Assembly: GCA_001797815.1 (NCBI GenBank)
Contig: MGQK01000080.1
Coordinates: 22,907 to 44,933 of the forward strand
Reading direction: 5' to 3'
DNA: 22,027 nucleotides
Origin: Deltaproteobacteria bacterium RBG_13_61_14
GTDB taxonomy: Bacteria > RBG-13-61-14
Shown here: positions 14,094-20,452 of the stretch, one piece after another
Numbering within the stretch: position 1 is the stretch's first letter
How the letters are laid out: every line of letters begins with the position of its first letter
The notes under the pieces: model-generated
Told to the model about the DNA's origin: nothing
Databases searched by the model: none
Seen by the model: the letters and a program-made list of their open reading frames with translations, nothing else
Position numbers and translations under genes: made by a program

Positions 14094-14897
14094 ATGGTTT
14101 CGATTATTGATCATCCGTTGATCAACTCGTTTCTGTTTTACCCTCGCCCGCTCCGGGTCGAAGATTTCCCTTCTTTGCCCCAGGGGTCGCTGCATACCAT
14201 CTTGGTAAACGGCAGCGACCGGATCTCGGCCTACTGGTACCGGCCGCTGCCTGACCGGCCGACCATGCTCTTCTTCCACGGTAACGGCGAGGTGATTACG
14301 GGCTACCTCGATGACTTTCACCGCGCCGTCGAGTTGGTGGGAGCCAACTTCGCGGTTGTGGATTACCGGGGCTATGGGCTGAGCCAGGGCCGGCCGAGCC
14401 TGAGCGCAATCCTGGAAGACGCCCACGCGGCCTGGGCTTATTTCACCGGCGAGCTCGGCCTCCAGGCCGGGCAGATCATCCTGATGGGCCGCTCCCTGGG
14501 CTCGATCCCGGCGCTGGAGCTGGCTTCCAGCCAAGGCCGGAATTGCCGGGGCGTCATCATCGAGAGCGGGATCGCGGGATTCAGCCGCTGGATCGAGACC
14601 ATGGCGCCCATGCTGGGCGGCATCGGCCTCGATTTCCCGGCGCTCAAGCAGGCCTTCCAGGAGAGCCTGGACCACGAGGCCAAGATCAAGAAGATCACCC
14701 GGCCCCTGCTCATCCTCCACACCGAGCTAGATCAGATCGTGCCCTCCGGGAACGCCCGCGACCTCTATGCCTGGGCCGATCCTTCCCGCACCACCCTCAA
14801 AATCTTCCCCCGCGGGGACCACAACACCATCTTCTTTATCAACGCCGGGGAATATTTTCAGATAATCGGGGATTTTATCCAAAGATTGAACGATTAG
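14094..14897 (+). CDS. Cytoplasmic alpha/beta hydrolase (ABHD13/17-like serine hydrolase)
   Basis: 267 residues from ATG 14094. MLFFHGNGE (oxyanion loop), DYRGYGLSQGRPS, GRSLGS with nucleophile Ser134, Asp213 in HTELDQIVP and His243 in RGDHNT give a complete serine-hydrolase triad, in the order and spacing of the ABHD13/ABHD17/Bem46 group. No signal peptide is present with this start. An open frame continues upstream to 13965, but its 43 extra residues are not family-like and overlap a good promoter, so the shorter start is chosen; no clear Shine-Dalgarno sequence supports it. The substrate is unknown; esterase or thioesterase activity is expected from the family. It converges with the 14955-15563 gene. 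Confidence 0.8.
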   Translation: MVSIIDHPLINSFLFYPRPLRVEDFPSLPQGSLHTILVNGSDRISAYWYRPLPDRPTMLFFHGNGEVITGYLDDFHRAVELVGANFAVVDYRGYGLSQGRPSLSAILEDAHAAWAYFTGELGLQAGQIILMGRSLGSIPALELASSQGRNCRGVIIESGIAGFSRWIETMAPMLGGIGLDFPALKQAFQESLDHEAKIKKITRPLLILHTELDQIVPSGNARDLYAWADPSRTTLKIFPRGDHNTIFFINAGEYFQIIGDFIQRLND

Positions 14898-14954
14898 GTA
14901 GGAAACGAGAATCCAGCCTTCCCGGCTCCCTGGGAATTTCGGCGGTTTCTTGAT

Positions 14955-15563
14955 TTATAACGCCGTAATTGCTTGAAGTTTTTCCAGGTATTCCCGAACC
15001 TTGGTCGCGCTCAAGTCCACGTCCTTGTAGTTGGGCATTTTCATTTGCACGGTCTTCTTGTCCGCCAGGAAGGTGGTAAACCCGTGCTGGAACAAATTTG
15101 CCAGCGCCTCACGTCGACGCCCGTCGTTGAGCAGGTAAGCGGCGCGGGTCGGGTCGTTGGTCCGGACTTGGTGGGCCTCGTCAAACTTGGGGTCGCCCAG
15201 CGTGAATTTCTTGAGCAGATCAAAGAAAAAGGTCTGCCGCTTATACCAAGGGACCTTGACCTCCACCCGGAGCCGGAAGTCGAGCGGCCGCATCTGTTCC
15301 ACCACCAGGTAAGGCGGAGTATAGCGAGTGCGCGGGACCAGCCGCACCCGAAGCTCGACCTCAGCCTTGCGCAGGGAAAGGTAGCCCCCTTTGAGGAAGT
15401 TGGACACGAACTCGCCGCCCAGCTCCTGGGCCAAAGTGCGAAGATGCTTGCGCTCGCCCCGCCGGCCGAGGTAATAGATCAGAATCCCCCCGGCCATGAT
15501 CGCGACCCAGATCAAAACCACCGCCAGGCCCGGATCGCTGTCGGACTGTGCCCAGAAATGCAT
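14955..15563 (-). CDS. Membrane-anchored protein of unknown function
   Basis: 202 residues. Residues 13-33 (LAVVLIWVAIMAGGILIYYL) are one transmembrane helix followed by positively charged RRGERKH, so the remaining soluble domain is predicted to be cytoplasmic. The soluble part alternates strands and helices (VELRVRLVPRTRY, PLDFRLRVEVKVPWYKRQ, FFFDLLKKFTLGDPKFDEAH, FTTFLADKKTVQMKMPNYKD). I do not recognise the family. A GGGAGG ribosome binding site sits upstream of ATG 15563. The gene is a single transcription unit between the convergent hydrolase and the divergent purM, so its neighbours do not reveal its role. Confidence 0.7.
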   Translation of the reverse strand: MHFWAQSDSDPGLAVVLIWVAIMAGGILIYYLGRRGERKHLRTLAQELGGEFVSNFLKGGYLSLRKAEVELRVRLVPRTRYTPPYLVVEQMRPLDFRLRVEVKVPWYKRQTFFFDLLKKFTLGDPKFDEAHQVRTNDPTRAAYLLNDGRRREALANLFQHGFTTFLADKKTVQMKMPNYKDVDLSATKVREYLEKLQAITAL

Positions 15564-15614
15564 CTCTTTTAACCTCCCGGTTGAAGTTTTTTATCCAGTT
15601 TATTCTAAAAGGAG

Positions 15615-15788
15615 ATGGAAAGCGATTTCAAGGAGCTTGCCACGCCGCTGCTTTCGCGCTATTTTGATTGCCACCCGACAAGCGCCCGACCAAGGAGACG
15701 GTCATGCCGAAAAAAACGAAAAAGGGCCTCACTTACGCCCGGACCGGCGTGGTGGCCAAGGACGCAGAGGCCTCGTTCAAAACCCTGA
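15615..15788 (+). pseudogene. Possible 5' remnant of a DUF885-like gene upstream of purM
   Basis: An AGGAG-type site (AAAAGGAG) is followed by ATG 15615 and a short frame beginning MESDFKELATPLLSRYFDCH, then PTSA. This resembles the N-terminal pattern of DUF885 peptidase-like proteins (F..La..yl...l..hPt.At). The resemblance ends at the purM ribosome binding site, and the rest of the 57-codon frame is only a shadow of purM. It could be a truncated gene or a coincidental small leader ORF; the evidence is weak. Confidence 0.3.
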
Positions 15789-16789
15789 TCGCCTGGGTCA
15801 ACAAGACGCTCCAGAACCGGCCCGAGGTCAAGACCGAGGTCGGGCTTTACGCCACCGTGATTGATATCGGCCACGGCCAGGGCCTCGCCCTTTCCACCGA
15901 CGGCGTGGGCACCAAGCTCTTTATCGCCCAGATGCTCGGCCGCTTTGACACCGTGGGCATTGACTGCGTGGCCATGAACGTCAACGACTTGATCTGCGTG
16001 GGCGCGCGGCCCATGGCCATGTTGGATTACATCGCCATCCAGAACGCCCGCCACCCGCTTTTGGGCGAGTTGGGCCAGGGTCTCTACCACGGCGCGCTCC
16101 AGGCCGGGATCACGATTCCGGCCGGCGAGGTGGCCCAGCTCAAGGAAATGGTCCGGGGCCTGAAGCCGGGGATCGGATTTGACCTGGTCGGCACCGCGGT
16201 CGGCCTGGTGGACTTGAACAAGCTGGTGGTCGGCCAAGGCATCGAGGAAGGAGACGCGGTGGTGGGGCTCGCAAGCTCGGGCCTGCACTCGAACGGCTAC
16301 ACCCTGGCCCGCAAGGTCTTGCTGAGCAAGTTCAAGCTCAGCCAGAGGCCCAAGGGCCTGGGCCGCACCTTGGGGGAGGAGCTTTTGGAGCCGACCCGCA
16401 TTTACGTCAAGCCGGCGCTCCAGATGCTCGAGCGATGCTCGGTCAAGGCGCTGATCCACATCACCGGCGAGGGCTATCGCAACCTGCGCCGGATCCGCTC
16501 GGCTGCGGGCTTTGTCCTGGACCGCTTTCCCGAAATCCCGCCCATTTTCAAGCTGATCCAGAAGGAGGGCGGGATCGAGAATACCGAGATGGCCCACACC
16601 TTCAACCTGGGCATCGGCCTGTGCGTGGTGGTGCCGCGGCCGGAGGCCGAGGAAGTCATCCGCATCAGCCGGGAGTTCGGGATCCCGGCCCAGGTCATCG
16701 GCCACGCGGTCAAAGACCCGGAAAAGAAAATCGTGATGCCCAGCCTGAAGGTGGTGGGCAAGTCCGATCGCTTTCATGAAGAATCGTAG
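15704..16789 (+). CDS. purM: Phosphoribosylformylglycinamidine cyclo-ligase (AIR synthetase)
   Basis: 361 residues. It performs the ATP-dependent ring closure of FGAM to AIR in purine synthesis. LALSTDGVGTKLFIAQMLGR, TVGIDCVAMNVNDLICVGAR, PMAMLDYIA, GFDLVGTAVGLVD, GLASSGLHSNGYTLARKVL, LEPTRIYVKPALQ and the late MAHTFNLGIGLCVVV are the core PurM signatures. The sequence GITIPAGEVAQLKEM takes the place of the usual GGETAEMP segment, so the nucleotide-binding turn is divergent. This could mark a lineage variant of PurM or an altered activity. The start at ATG 15704 has AAGGAGACGGTC upstream; the longer frame from a TTG at 15668 lacks support. The stop codon lies within a hairpin repeat (16786-16846). 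Confidence 0.85.
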   Translation: MPKKTKKGLTYARTGVVAKDAEASFKTLIAWVNKTLQNRPEVKTEVGLYATVIDIGHGQGLALSTDGVGTKLFIAQMLGRFDTVGIDCVAMNVNDLICVGARPMAMLDYIAIQNARHPLLGELGQGLYHGALQAGITIPAGEVAQLKEMVRGLKPGIGFDLVGTAVGLVDLNKLVVGQGIEEGDAVVGLASSGLHSNGYTLARKVLLSKFKLSQRPKGLGRTLGEELLEPTRIYVKPALQMLERCSVKALIHITGEGYRNLRRIRSAAGFVLDRFPEIPPIFKLIQKEGGIENTEMAHTFNLGIGLCVVVPRPEAEEVIRISREFGIPAQVIGHAVKDPEKKIVMPSLKVVGKSDRFHEES

Positions 16790-16846
16790 GTCGCAGGTCG
16801 GGCAGAGAAAATCTTCTCTTCGCCCTACCTGCGACCTGCTACCTAC
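16786..16846. repeat. Large hairpin repeat overlapping the purM stop codon
   Basis: GTAGGTCGCAGGTCGGGC on the left faces GCCCTACCTGCGACCTGC and ACCTAC on the right, with AGAGAA/TTCTCT in the inner stem: about 60 bp, imperfect. The purM TAG is part of the left arm. It can act as a transcription end or be a repetitive element of the genome. Confidence 0.8.
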
Positions 16847-16888
16847 TGCTCTTGAGCCTCTGCCAGCCTTATGCTACCCTGCTTAGCA

Positions 16889-17371
16889 ATGACCTCCGAG
16901 CCTGCCATCTCCGCGCCGAGCTTGGAGCTCCGCTTCCGCGACATGAGCCGGACCGATCTTCCCGAGATCATGGCCATCGAGAACATCTCTTTCCCCACCC
17001 CTTGGACCGAGGCCATGATCCTGCGCGAGTTCGAGACCCCTCACAGCGTCCATCGCCTGGCCGAGCGCGAGGCCTGCGTGGCCGGCTACATGATCTCATG
17101 GCTCACCCCGCCCGAGGCCATGATCATGAGTCTTGCCGTGCACCCCCAGCTCCGCCGCCAGGGCATCGGCCGGGCACTGCTCTCCGACAGTTTAAAATTT
17201 TTTCATTCCACCGGGATCGAAACGGTATGGTTGGAGGTCCGCCTCCAGAACCTCGCCGCCCAGTCGCTCTACCAGCGCTTCGGCTTCCGCGAGGCTTACC
17301 GCCGGCGGAGCTATTACCAGGATACCGGCGAAGACGCGATCGTCATGGTCAAGAAGGTATCGCCAACATGA
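16889..17371 (+). CDS. rimI: Ribosomal protein S18 alanine N-acetyltransferase-like GNAT
   Basis: 160 residues from ATG 16889 (ATG 16871, six residues longer, is possible; neither has a good ribosome binding site). LRFRDMSRTDLPEIMAIENI and FPTPWTEAMI are the RimI N-terminal motif. MSLAVHPQLRRQGIGRALL holds the acetyl-CoA binding signature R-x-x-G-x-G/A, and NLAAQSLYQRFGF followed by RRRSYYQDTGEDAIVM is the typical RimI end. RimI acetylates the N-terminal alanine of protein S18. The gene overlaps pyrK by ATGA and is therefore translated with it, although the functions are unrelated. Confidence 0.85.
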   Translation: MTSEPAISAPSLELRFRDMSRTDLPEIMAIENISFPTPWTEAMILREFETPHSVHRLAEREACVAGYMISWLTPPEAMIMSLAVHPQLRRQGIGRALLSDSLKFFHSTGIETVWLEVRLQNLAAQSLYQRFGFREAYRRRSYYQDTGEDAIVMVKKVSPT

Positions 17372-18207
17372 AGCCGGTCCAGGCCCAGGTCATCCACAAC
17401 TACACCCTCGCGCCCCGCATCTTCCGGATGGGGCTCCTCCCGCTCGAGCCCCTCCCTCACGCCGTGGCCGGACAGTTCTACATGGTCCGCGTCTCCCGCG
17501 GGCTTGATCCTCTGCTCCGCCGGCCGCTCAGCCACTTCGGCTACTGCCGGGCGCCGAAACCCAAATCCTCCCGGGCAAAAGGCGAAGCCGCGCTGGAAAT
17601 CCTCTACCAGGTCAAAGGCCGCGGCACCGACCTGCTCTCCCGAATGACGCCCGGCGAGCACACCGACCTGATCGGCCCGCTGGGACAGGGCTGGCAGCCC
17701 GAGCCTTCGGCCGAGCGGCTCTTGCTCCTCGCCGGCGGCATCGGCATCGTGCCGCTCCGGGGCCTGGCCGACCAGCTCCGGGTCCAGGGCGATAAGCGGC
17801 CCCTCACCCTGATCTGGGGCGCTGGCACCGGCTCGGAAATTTGCTGCCGCGAGGATCTGGAGGCGCTGGACCTCGAGCTTTTGCCGGCCACCGAAGACGG
17901 GAGCTTCGGCCATCCCGGCCTGGCCACCGACCTCCTGGAGCCCATCCTGGAGGACATCGGGAAAACCCCTGTCGCGGTCTTTGCCTGCGGGCCCTGGGCC
18001 ATGCTCAAAAAGATCGCGGAGGTCACAAGCCAAAAGAAAATTCCCTGCCAGGTCTCGCTGGACGAGTTCATGGCCTGCGGCCTGGGCGCCTGTCTTTCCT
18101 GCGTGGTCCGCGGCCGCGCCCGGGACCACGAGCCTCCGCAGAACCTCCGCGTCTGCAAGGAAGGCCCGGTCTTCCGCGCCGAGGAAATTGATTGGAACGT
18201 GAGATGA
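17368..18207 (+). CDS. pyrK: Dihydroorotate dehydrogenase electron transfer subunit
   Basis: 279 residues starting at ATG 17368, inside the end of rimI. LLRRPLSHFGYC is the flavin-binding RxxS motif of the ferredoxin reductase fold, LLAGGIGIVPLRGLADQL the NAD-binding motif, and FACGPWAMLK a late core motif. The C-terminus carries the four cysteines of a [2Fe-2S] cluster: CGLGACLSC, then a fourth cysteine in RVCKEGPVF. PyrK passes electrons from the class 1B PyrD to NAD+. pyrD follows 143 bases downstream, with a repeat in the gap. The longer open frame beginning at 16852 is a shadow of rimI in a different frame. Confidence 0.92.
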   Translation: MKPVQAQVIHNYTLAPRIFRMGLLPLEPLPHAVAGQFYMVRVSRGLDPLLRRPLSHFGYCRAPKPKSSRAKGEAALEILYQVKGRGTDLLSRMTPGEHTDLIGPLGQGWQPEPSAERLLLLAGGIGIVPLRGLADQLRVQGDKRPLTLIWGAGTGSEICCREDLEALDLELLPATEDGSFGHPGLATDLLEPILEDIGKTPVAVFACGPWAMLKKIAEVTSQKKIPCQVSLDEFMACGLGACLSCVVRGRARDHEPPQNLRVCKEGPVFRAEEIDWNVR

Positions 18208-18211
18208 AGAG

Positions 18212-18325
18212 TTCTCACCACAAAGACACCAAGGGCACAAAGGTTAAGAAAGTTTTGCACCTTTGGCTCTTAAATCTTTCCTCCTTTCTTCAAACTTCGT
18301 GTCTTTGTGCCTTTGTGTTTAAATC
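18212..18325. repeat. CACAAAG-type inverted repeat between pyrK and pyrD
   Basis: CACCACAAAGACACCAAGGG and following bases (left) face GTGTCTTTGTGCCTTTGTG (right) as an imperfect long inverted repeat of about 110 bp. It occupies nearly the whole pyrK-pyrD gap. Elements of this plain CACAAAGACAC type are known as repeats in many bacterial genomes; the pair of arms could form a strong RNA hairpin between the two operon genes. Confidence 0.8.
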
Positions 18326-18349
18326 CTTTCTTCCTTTTCGGAGTCTATT

Positions 18350-19273
18350 TTGCCCAGCCTAAGCCCCAACCTCGAAGTCAATATCGCCGGCGTCGCCATG
18401 AAGAACCCGGTGGCTGCCGCCTCCGGCACCTGCGGCTACGGCGACGTTTATGCCGAGTTCTACCACCCGGCTGAGCTCGGCGCGCTGGTGACCAAGGGCA
18501 TCTCGCTTGAGCCGCGGCTCGGGAACCCCACGCCGAGAATGGCCGAGACCCCGGCCGGCATGCTCAACTCCATCGGCCTGGAAAACGTGGGCCTCAAGGT
18601 CTTTTTGAACGAGAAACTGCCGCCGCTCTGCGATTCCGGCGTCACCGTGGTGGTGAACTTTTTCGGCAACACCGAGGACGAATACGCCTGGCTGGCTGAG
18701 ACGCTTTCTTCGGCGACAGGCGTGGCCGGGCTGGAGGCCAATATCTCCTGCCCTAACGTCAAAGCCGGCGGCATCGAGTTTGGGACCCGGCCCGAGGTGG
18801 CCGGCAAGCTGGTCGAGAGGATCAAGGCGGTCTGCGGGAAGCCCCTCTGGGTGAAGCTCTCGCCCAACGTGACCGATATCGCGGCCGTGGCCAAGGCGGT
18901 GGAGCAGGCCGGCGCCGACGCCATCTCCGCCATCAACACCTTGAAGGGCATGGCCATTGACTTGGACGAACGCAAGCCCGTCCTGGCCAACGTGACCGGC
19001 GGGCTGTCCGGACCGGCGATCAAGCCGGTGGCGCTGCGCATGGTTTACGAGATCGCTCAGGCGGTAAAGGTCCCGGTAGTCGGAGTCGGCGGCATCACCA
19101 CCGCCAAGGACGCGCTGGAATTTATCGTCGCCGGCGCCTCCGCCATCCAGGTCGGCACCGCCTCGTTCGTGAACCCCCGCGCTCCCATCCAGATCATTAA
19201 CGGCATCAAGAACTGGATGCGCGAAAATAGCCTGGAGCGAGTGCAGGACATCATCGGGACGCTGAAGGTGTAG
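18350..19273 (+). CDS. pyrD: Dihydroorotate dehydrogenase, catalytic subunit, class 1B
   Basis: 307 residues from TTG 18350, with GGAG seven bases upstream; no better start is present. NPVAAASGTCGYGDVY, LVTKGISLEPRLGNPTPRM, ANISCPNVKAGGIEFGT (with the catalytic cysteine used by class 1B), VKLSPNVTDIAAVAKAVE, INTLKGMAIDLDERKP, GGLSGPAIKPVALRMVYEI and VVGVGGITTAKDALEFIVAG are the FMN- and orotate-binding motifs in order. The enzyme oxidises dihydroorotate to orotate in pyrimidine synthesis and needs PyrK, encoded just upstream, for NAD+ use. Length and motifs are complete. Confidence 0.93.
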   Translation: MPSLSPNLEVNIAGVAMKNPVAAASGTCGYGDVYAEFYHPAELGALVTKGISLEPRLGNPTPRMAETPAGMLNSIGLENVGLKVFLNEKLPPLCDSGVTVVVNFFGNTEDEYAWLAETLSSATGVAGLEANISCPNVKAGGIEFGTRPEVAGKLVERIKAVCGKPLWVKLSPNVTDIAAVAKAVEQAGADAISAINTLKGMAIDLDERKPVLANVTGGLSGPAIKPVALRMVYEIAQAVKVPVVGVGGITTAKDALEFIVAGASAIQVGTASFVNPRAPIQIINGIKNWMRENSLERVQDIIGTLKV

Positions 19274-19310
19274 TGCCCGGTGCCTGGTGCACAGCAATCT
19301 AATAATTTTA

Positions 19311-19338
19311 GGGGCGTGGGTGACTTCACCCGCGCACC
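19311..19338. repeat. Palindrome downstream of pyrD
   Basis: GCGTGGGTGA and TCACCCGCGC pair (one wobble) across two bases, flanked by GGG and ACC. It is of the GGGTG/CACCC type also found at 5210-5229 and 9453-9472 in the phage operon. It lies 38 bases after the pyrD stop. The rest of 19274-19519 holds no gene. Confidence 0.75.
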
Positions 19339-19479
19339 TTACTTCTTTTTTCCACCTGGGTAATTTCCTTCCCAATCCTGTAGCTCTCTCCATTCCCGGA
19401 ATTTCTTTCCATTCCGGCCCTCTCTCCCAACCGGATGATATTCCAAACAATTTTTTCCCGCGCCAAATGGCATAAGGCT

Positions 19480-19488
19480 TGCTATACT
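19480..19488 (+). promoter_or_regulatory. Extended -10 promoter element
   Basis: TGCTATACT is an extended -10 box without a clear -35 partner, 31 bases upstream of ATG 19520, so the transcript would have a short leader containing the AAAGGAGG site. Confidence 0.4.
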
Positions 19489-19519
19489 TAATCAAGTAAA
19501 AACCCAAAGGAGGACGGTC

Positions 19520-20110
19520 ATGGAAGAGACGATAATTTTAGCTTTGGCTGGACTGGCGGCCCTTATAGTTCTCACCTTCCCAATTCATCTCATTGTCTTG
19601 ATAATTAGGAAAATAAAATCTCGTCGAAATCCACCCCAGCAAAGACCTGCATCATCCCCGGTTATCACCCATTTTGTGATTGCAAGCATAATATTCCTGG
19701 CCGCTATTGCCATTCCTAACTTTTTAAAATTTAAAGTTAGGAGTGCAAAAAGCCCCCAATCCGAAGCCAAAACCAACCTTGGCGCCATCTACATGGCCCA
19801 GCTTTCTTACTTTAGCGACCACCTCACCTATGCCGGCGGCTCGGATACTTTCAAGCTAATCAATTGGGAGCCGGCGGGGCAGAATCGCTACGCTTATTAT
19901 TGCCAGGGCGCGATGATACCCAACAAGAACACCCGATACCTGAAAGAGCCGCCTCTGCCTGGCAGAAACTGGCCGGTGGATCAGGTGCCCGCGACTTCCG
20001 ATACCGGCTTCACCTGCATGGCGGTTGGCAATATTGATAATGATGACACTCTCGATGTCTGGTCTATCAATGATTCGAAAATCTTGAGAAATGATCTAAA
20101 CGACATTTAA
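19520..20110 (+). CDS. Pilin-like protein with two membrane segments and no prepilin leader
   Basis: 196 residues, preceded by AAAGGAGGACGGTC. Residues about 4-29 are a first hydrophobic helix followed by RKIKSRR. Residues 51-71 (FVIASIIFLAAIAIPNFLKF) and the following EAKTNLGAIYMAQLSYFSDH match the N-terminal helix of type IV pilins and pseudopilins (AIAIPNFLKFq...EAKTNLgAIytAq.sYf). The prepilin peptidase site (G-FTLIE) that should begin this helix is absent and replaced by ITHFVIAS. The C-terminal half is pilin-like: YYCQGAMIPN, CMAVGNIDNDDTLDVWSIND. It may be a processing-defective pilin relative used as a membrane protein. The gene is more AT-rich than its neighbours. Its partners are not in the window. 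Confidence 0.75.
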   Translation: MEETIILALAGLAALIVLTFPIHLIVLIIRKIKSRRNPPQQRPASSPVITHFVIASIIFLAAIAIPNFLKFKVRSAKSPQSEAKTNLGAIYMAQLSYFSDHLTYAGGSDTFKLINWEPAGQNRYAYYCQGAMIPNKNTRYLKEPPLPGRNWPVDQVPATSDTGFTCMAVGNIDNDDTLDVWSINDSKILRNDLNDI

Positions 20111-20293
20111 AGACCAATTCCGAATGCAAGCTAAAGCATCGAGCAGGTATCCTAACCTGCCCTGCGCTGTTCGTATCTTTTTCAGTTTAATTGTGGATAA
20201 ATTTCTTCCCTATATAATCTGCCTAATCTGCATTGCAATCTGGCCTCAACTTTTCTTTTTGAAAGTTATTTTTCAACCGTCGCTAAGACCAGC

Positions 20294-20356
20294 GTAGGGG
20301 CGCAATTCATTGCGCCCCCGGTCGGAGAGGCAGGGCGCGATAAATCGCGCCCCTAC
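20294..20356. repeat. Composite palindrome: two hairpins within an outer inverted repeat
   Basis: GGGGCGCAAT-TC-ATTGCGCCCC (20297-20318) and GGGCGCGAT-AA-ATCGCGCCC (20333-20352) are two separate hairpins. The outer ends GTAGGGGCGC and GCGCCCCTAC are also inverted copies, so the whole 63 bp can fold as two hairpins or one long stem. Confidence 0.85.
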
Positions 20357-20404
20357 TTCGGTTGCGGTCCTGCCGCGCTGGGAAATCAGCGGATTTTCCA
20401 TCTG

Positions 20405-20422
20405 AAAAACTGCAACATTTTT
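20405..20422 (+). promoter_or_regulatory. 18-bp element, second copy
   Basis: AAAAACTGCAACATTTTT, the exact counterpart of 12202-12219 on the opposite strand. It ends 30 bases before ATG 20453 and is followed by ACAAGG and AGGAG, similar to the sequence after the portal copy. Confidence 0.5.
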
Positions 20423-20452
20423 ACAAGGGTGTAGGAGTATGCCTTCCTCGGA

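Larger units (their letters stand above)
20111..20452. other. Repeat-bearing intergenic region without a gene
   Basis: This 342-base gap holds no convincing ORF. It contains a small hairpin at 20143-20160 (GCAGGT and ACCTGC), a direct doubling TAATCTGCC/TAATCTGC near 20216, the composite hairpin at 20294-20356, and the 18-bp element at 20405-20422. Confidence 0.7.

Noticed and set aside
15659-16777. Long minus-strand open frame opposite purM
   Set aside because: A shadow of purM: its open length follows from the GC-rich codon pattern of purM, and its sequence has no domain pattern.
16852-18207. rimI-region plus pyrK as one 451-residue fusion
   Set aside because: The N-terminal 170 residues are the rimI sequence read in another frame. 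A normal pyrK start exists at 17368 in an ATGA overlap.
18359-19507. Long minus-strand open frame opposite pyrD
   Set aside because: A shadow of pyrD, rich in histidine, glycine and aspartate as expected for antisense reading of a GC-rich gene.
12202-20422. attL/attR pair of the prophage
   Set aside because: The two 18-bp copies are in inverted, not direct, orientation and enclose host genes rather than the phage operon.
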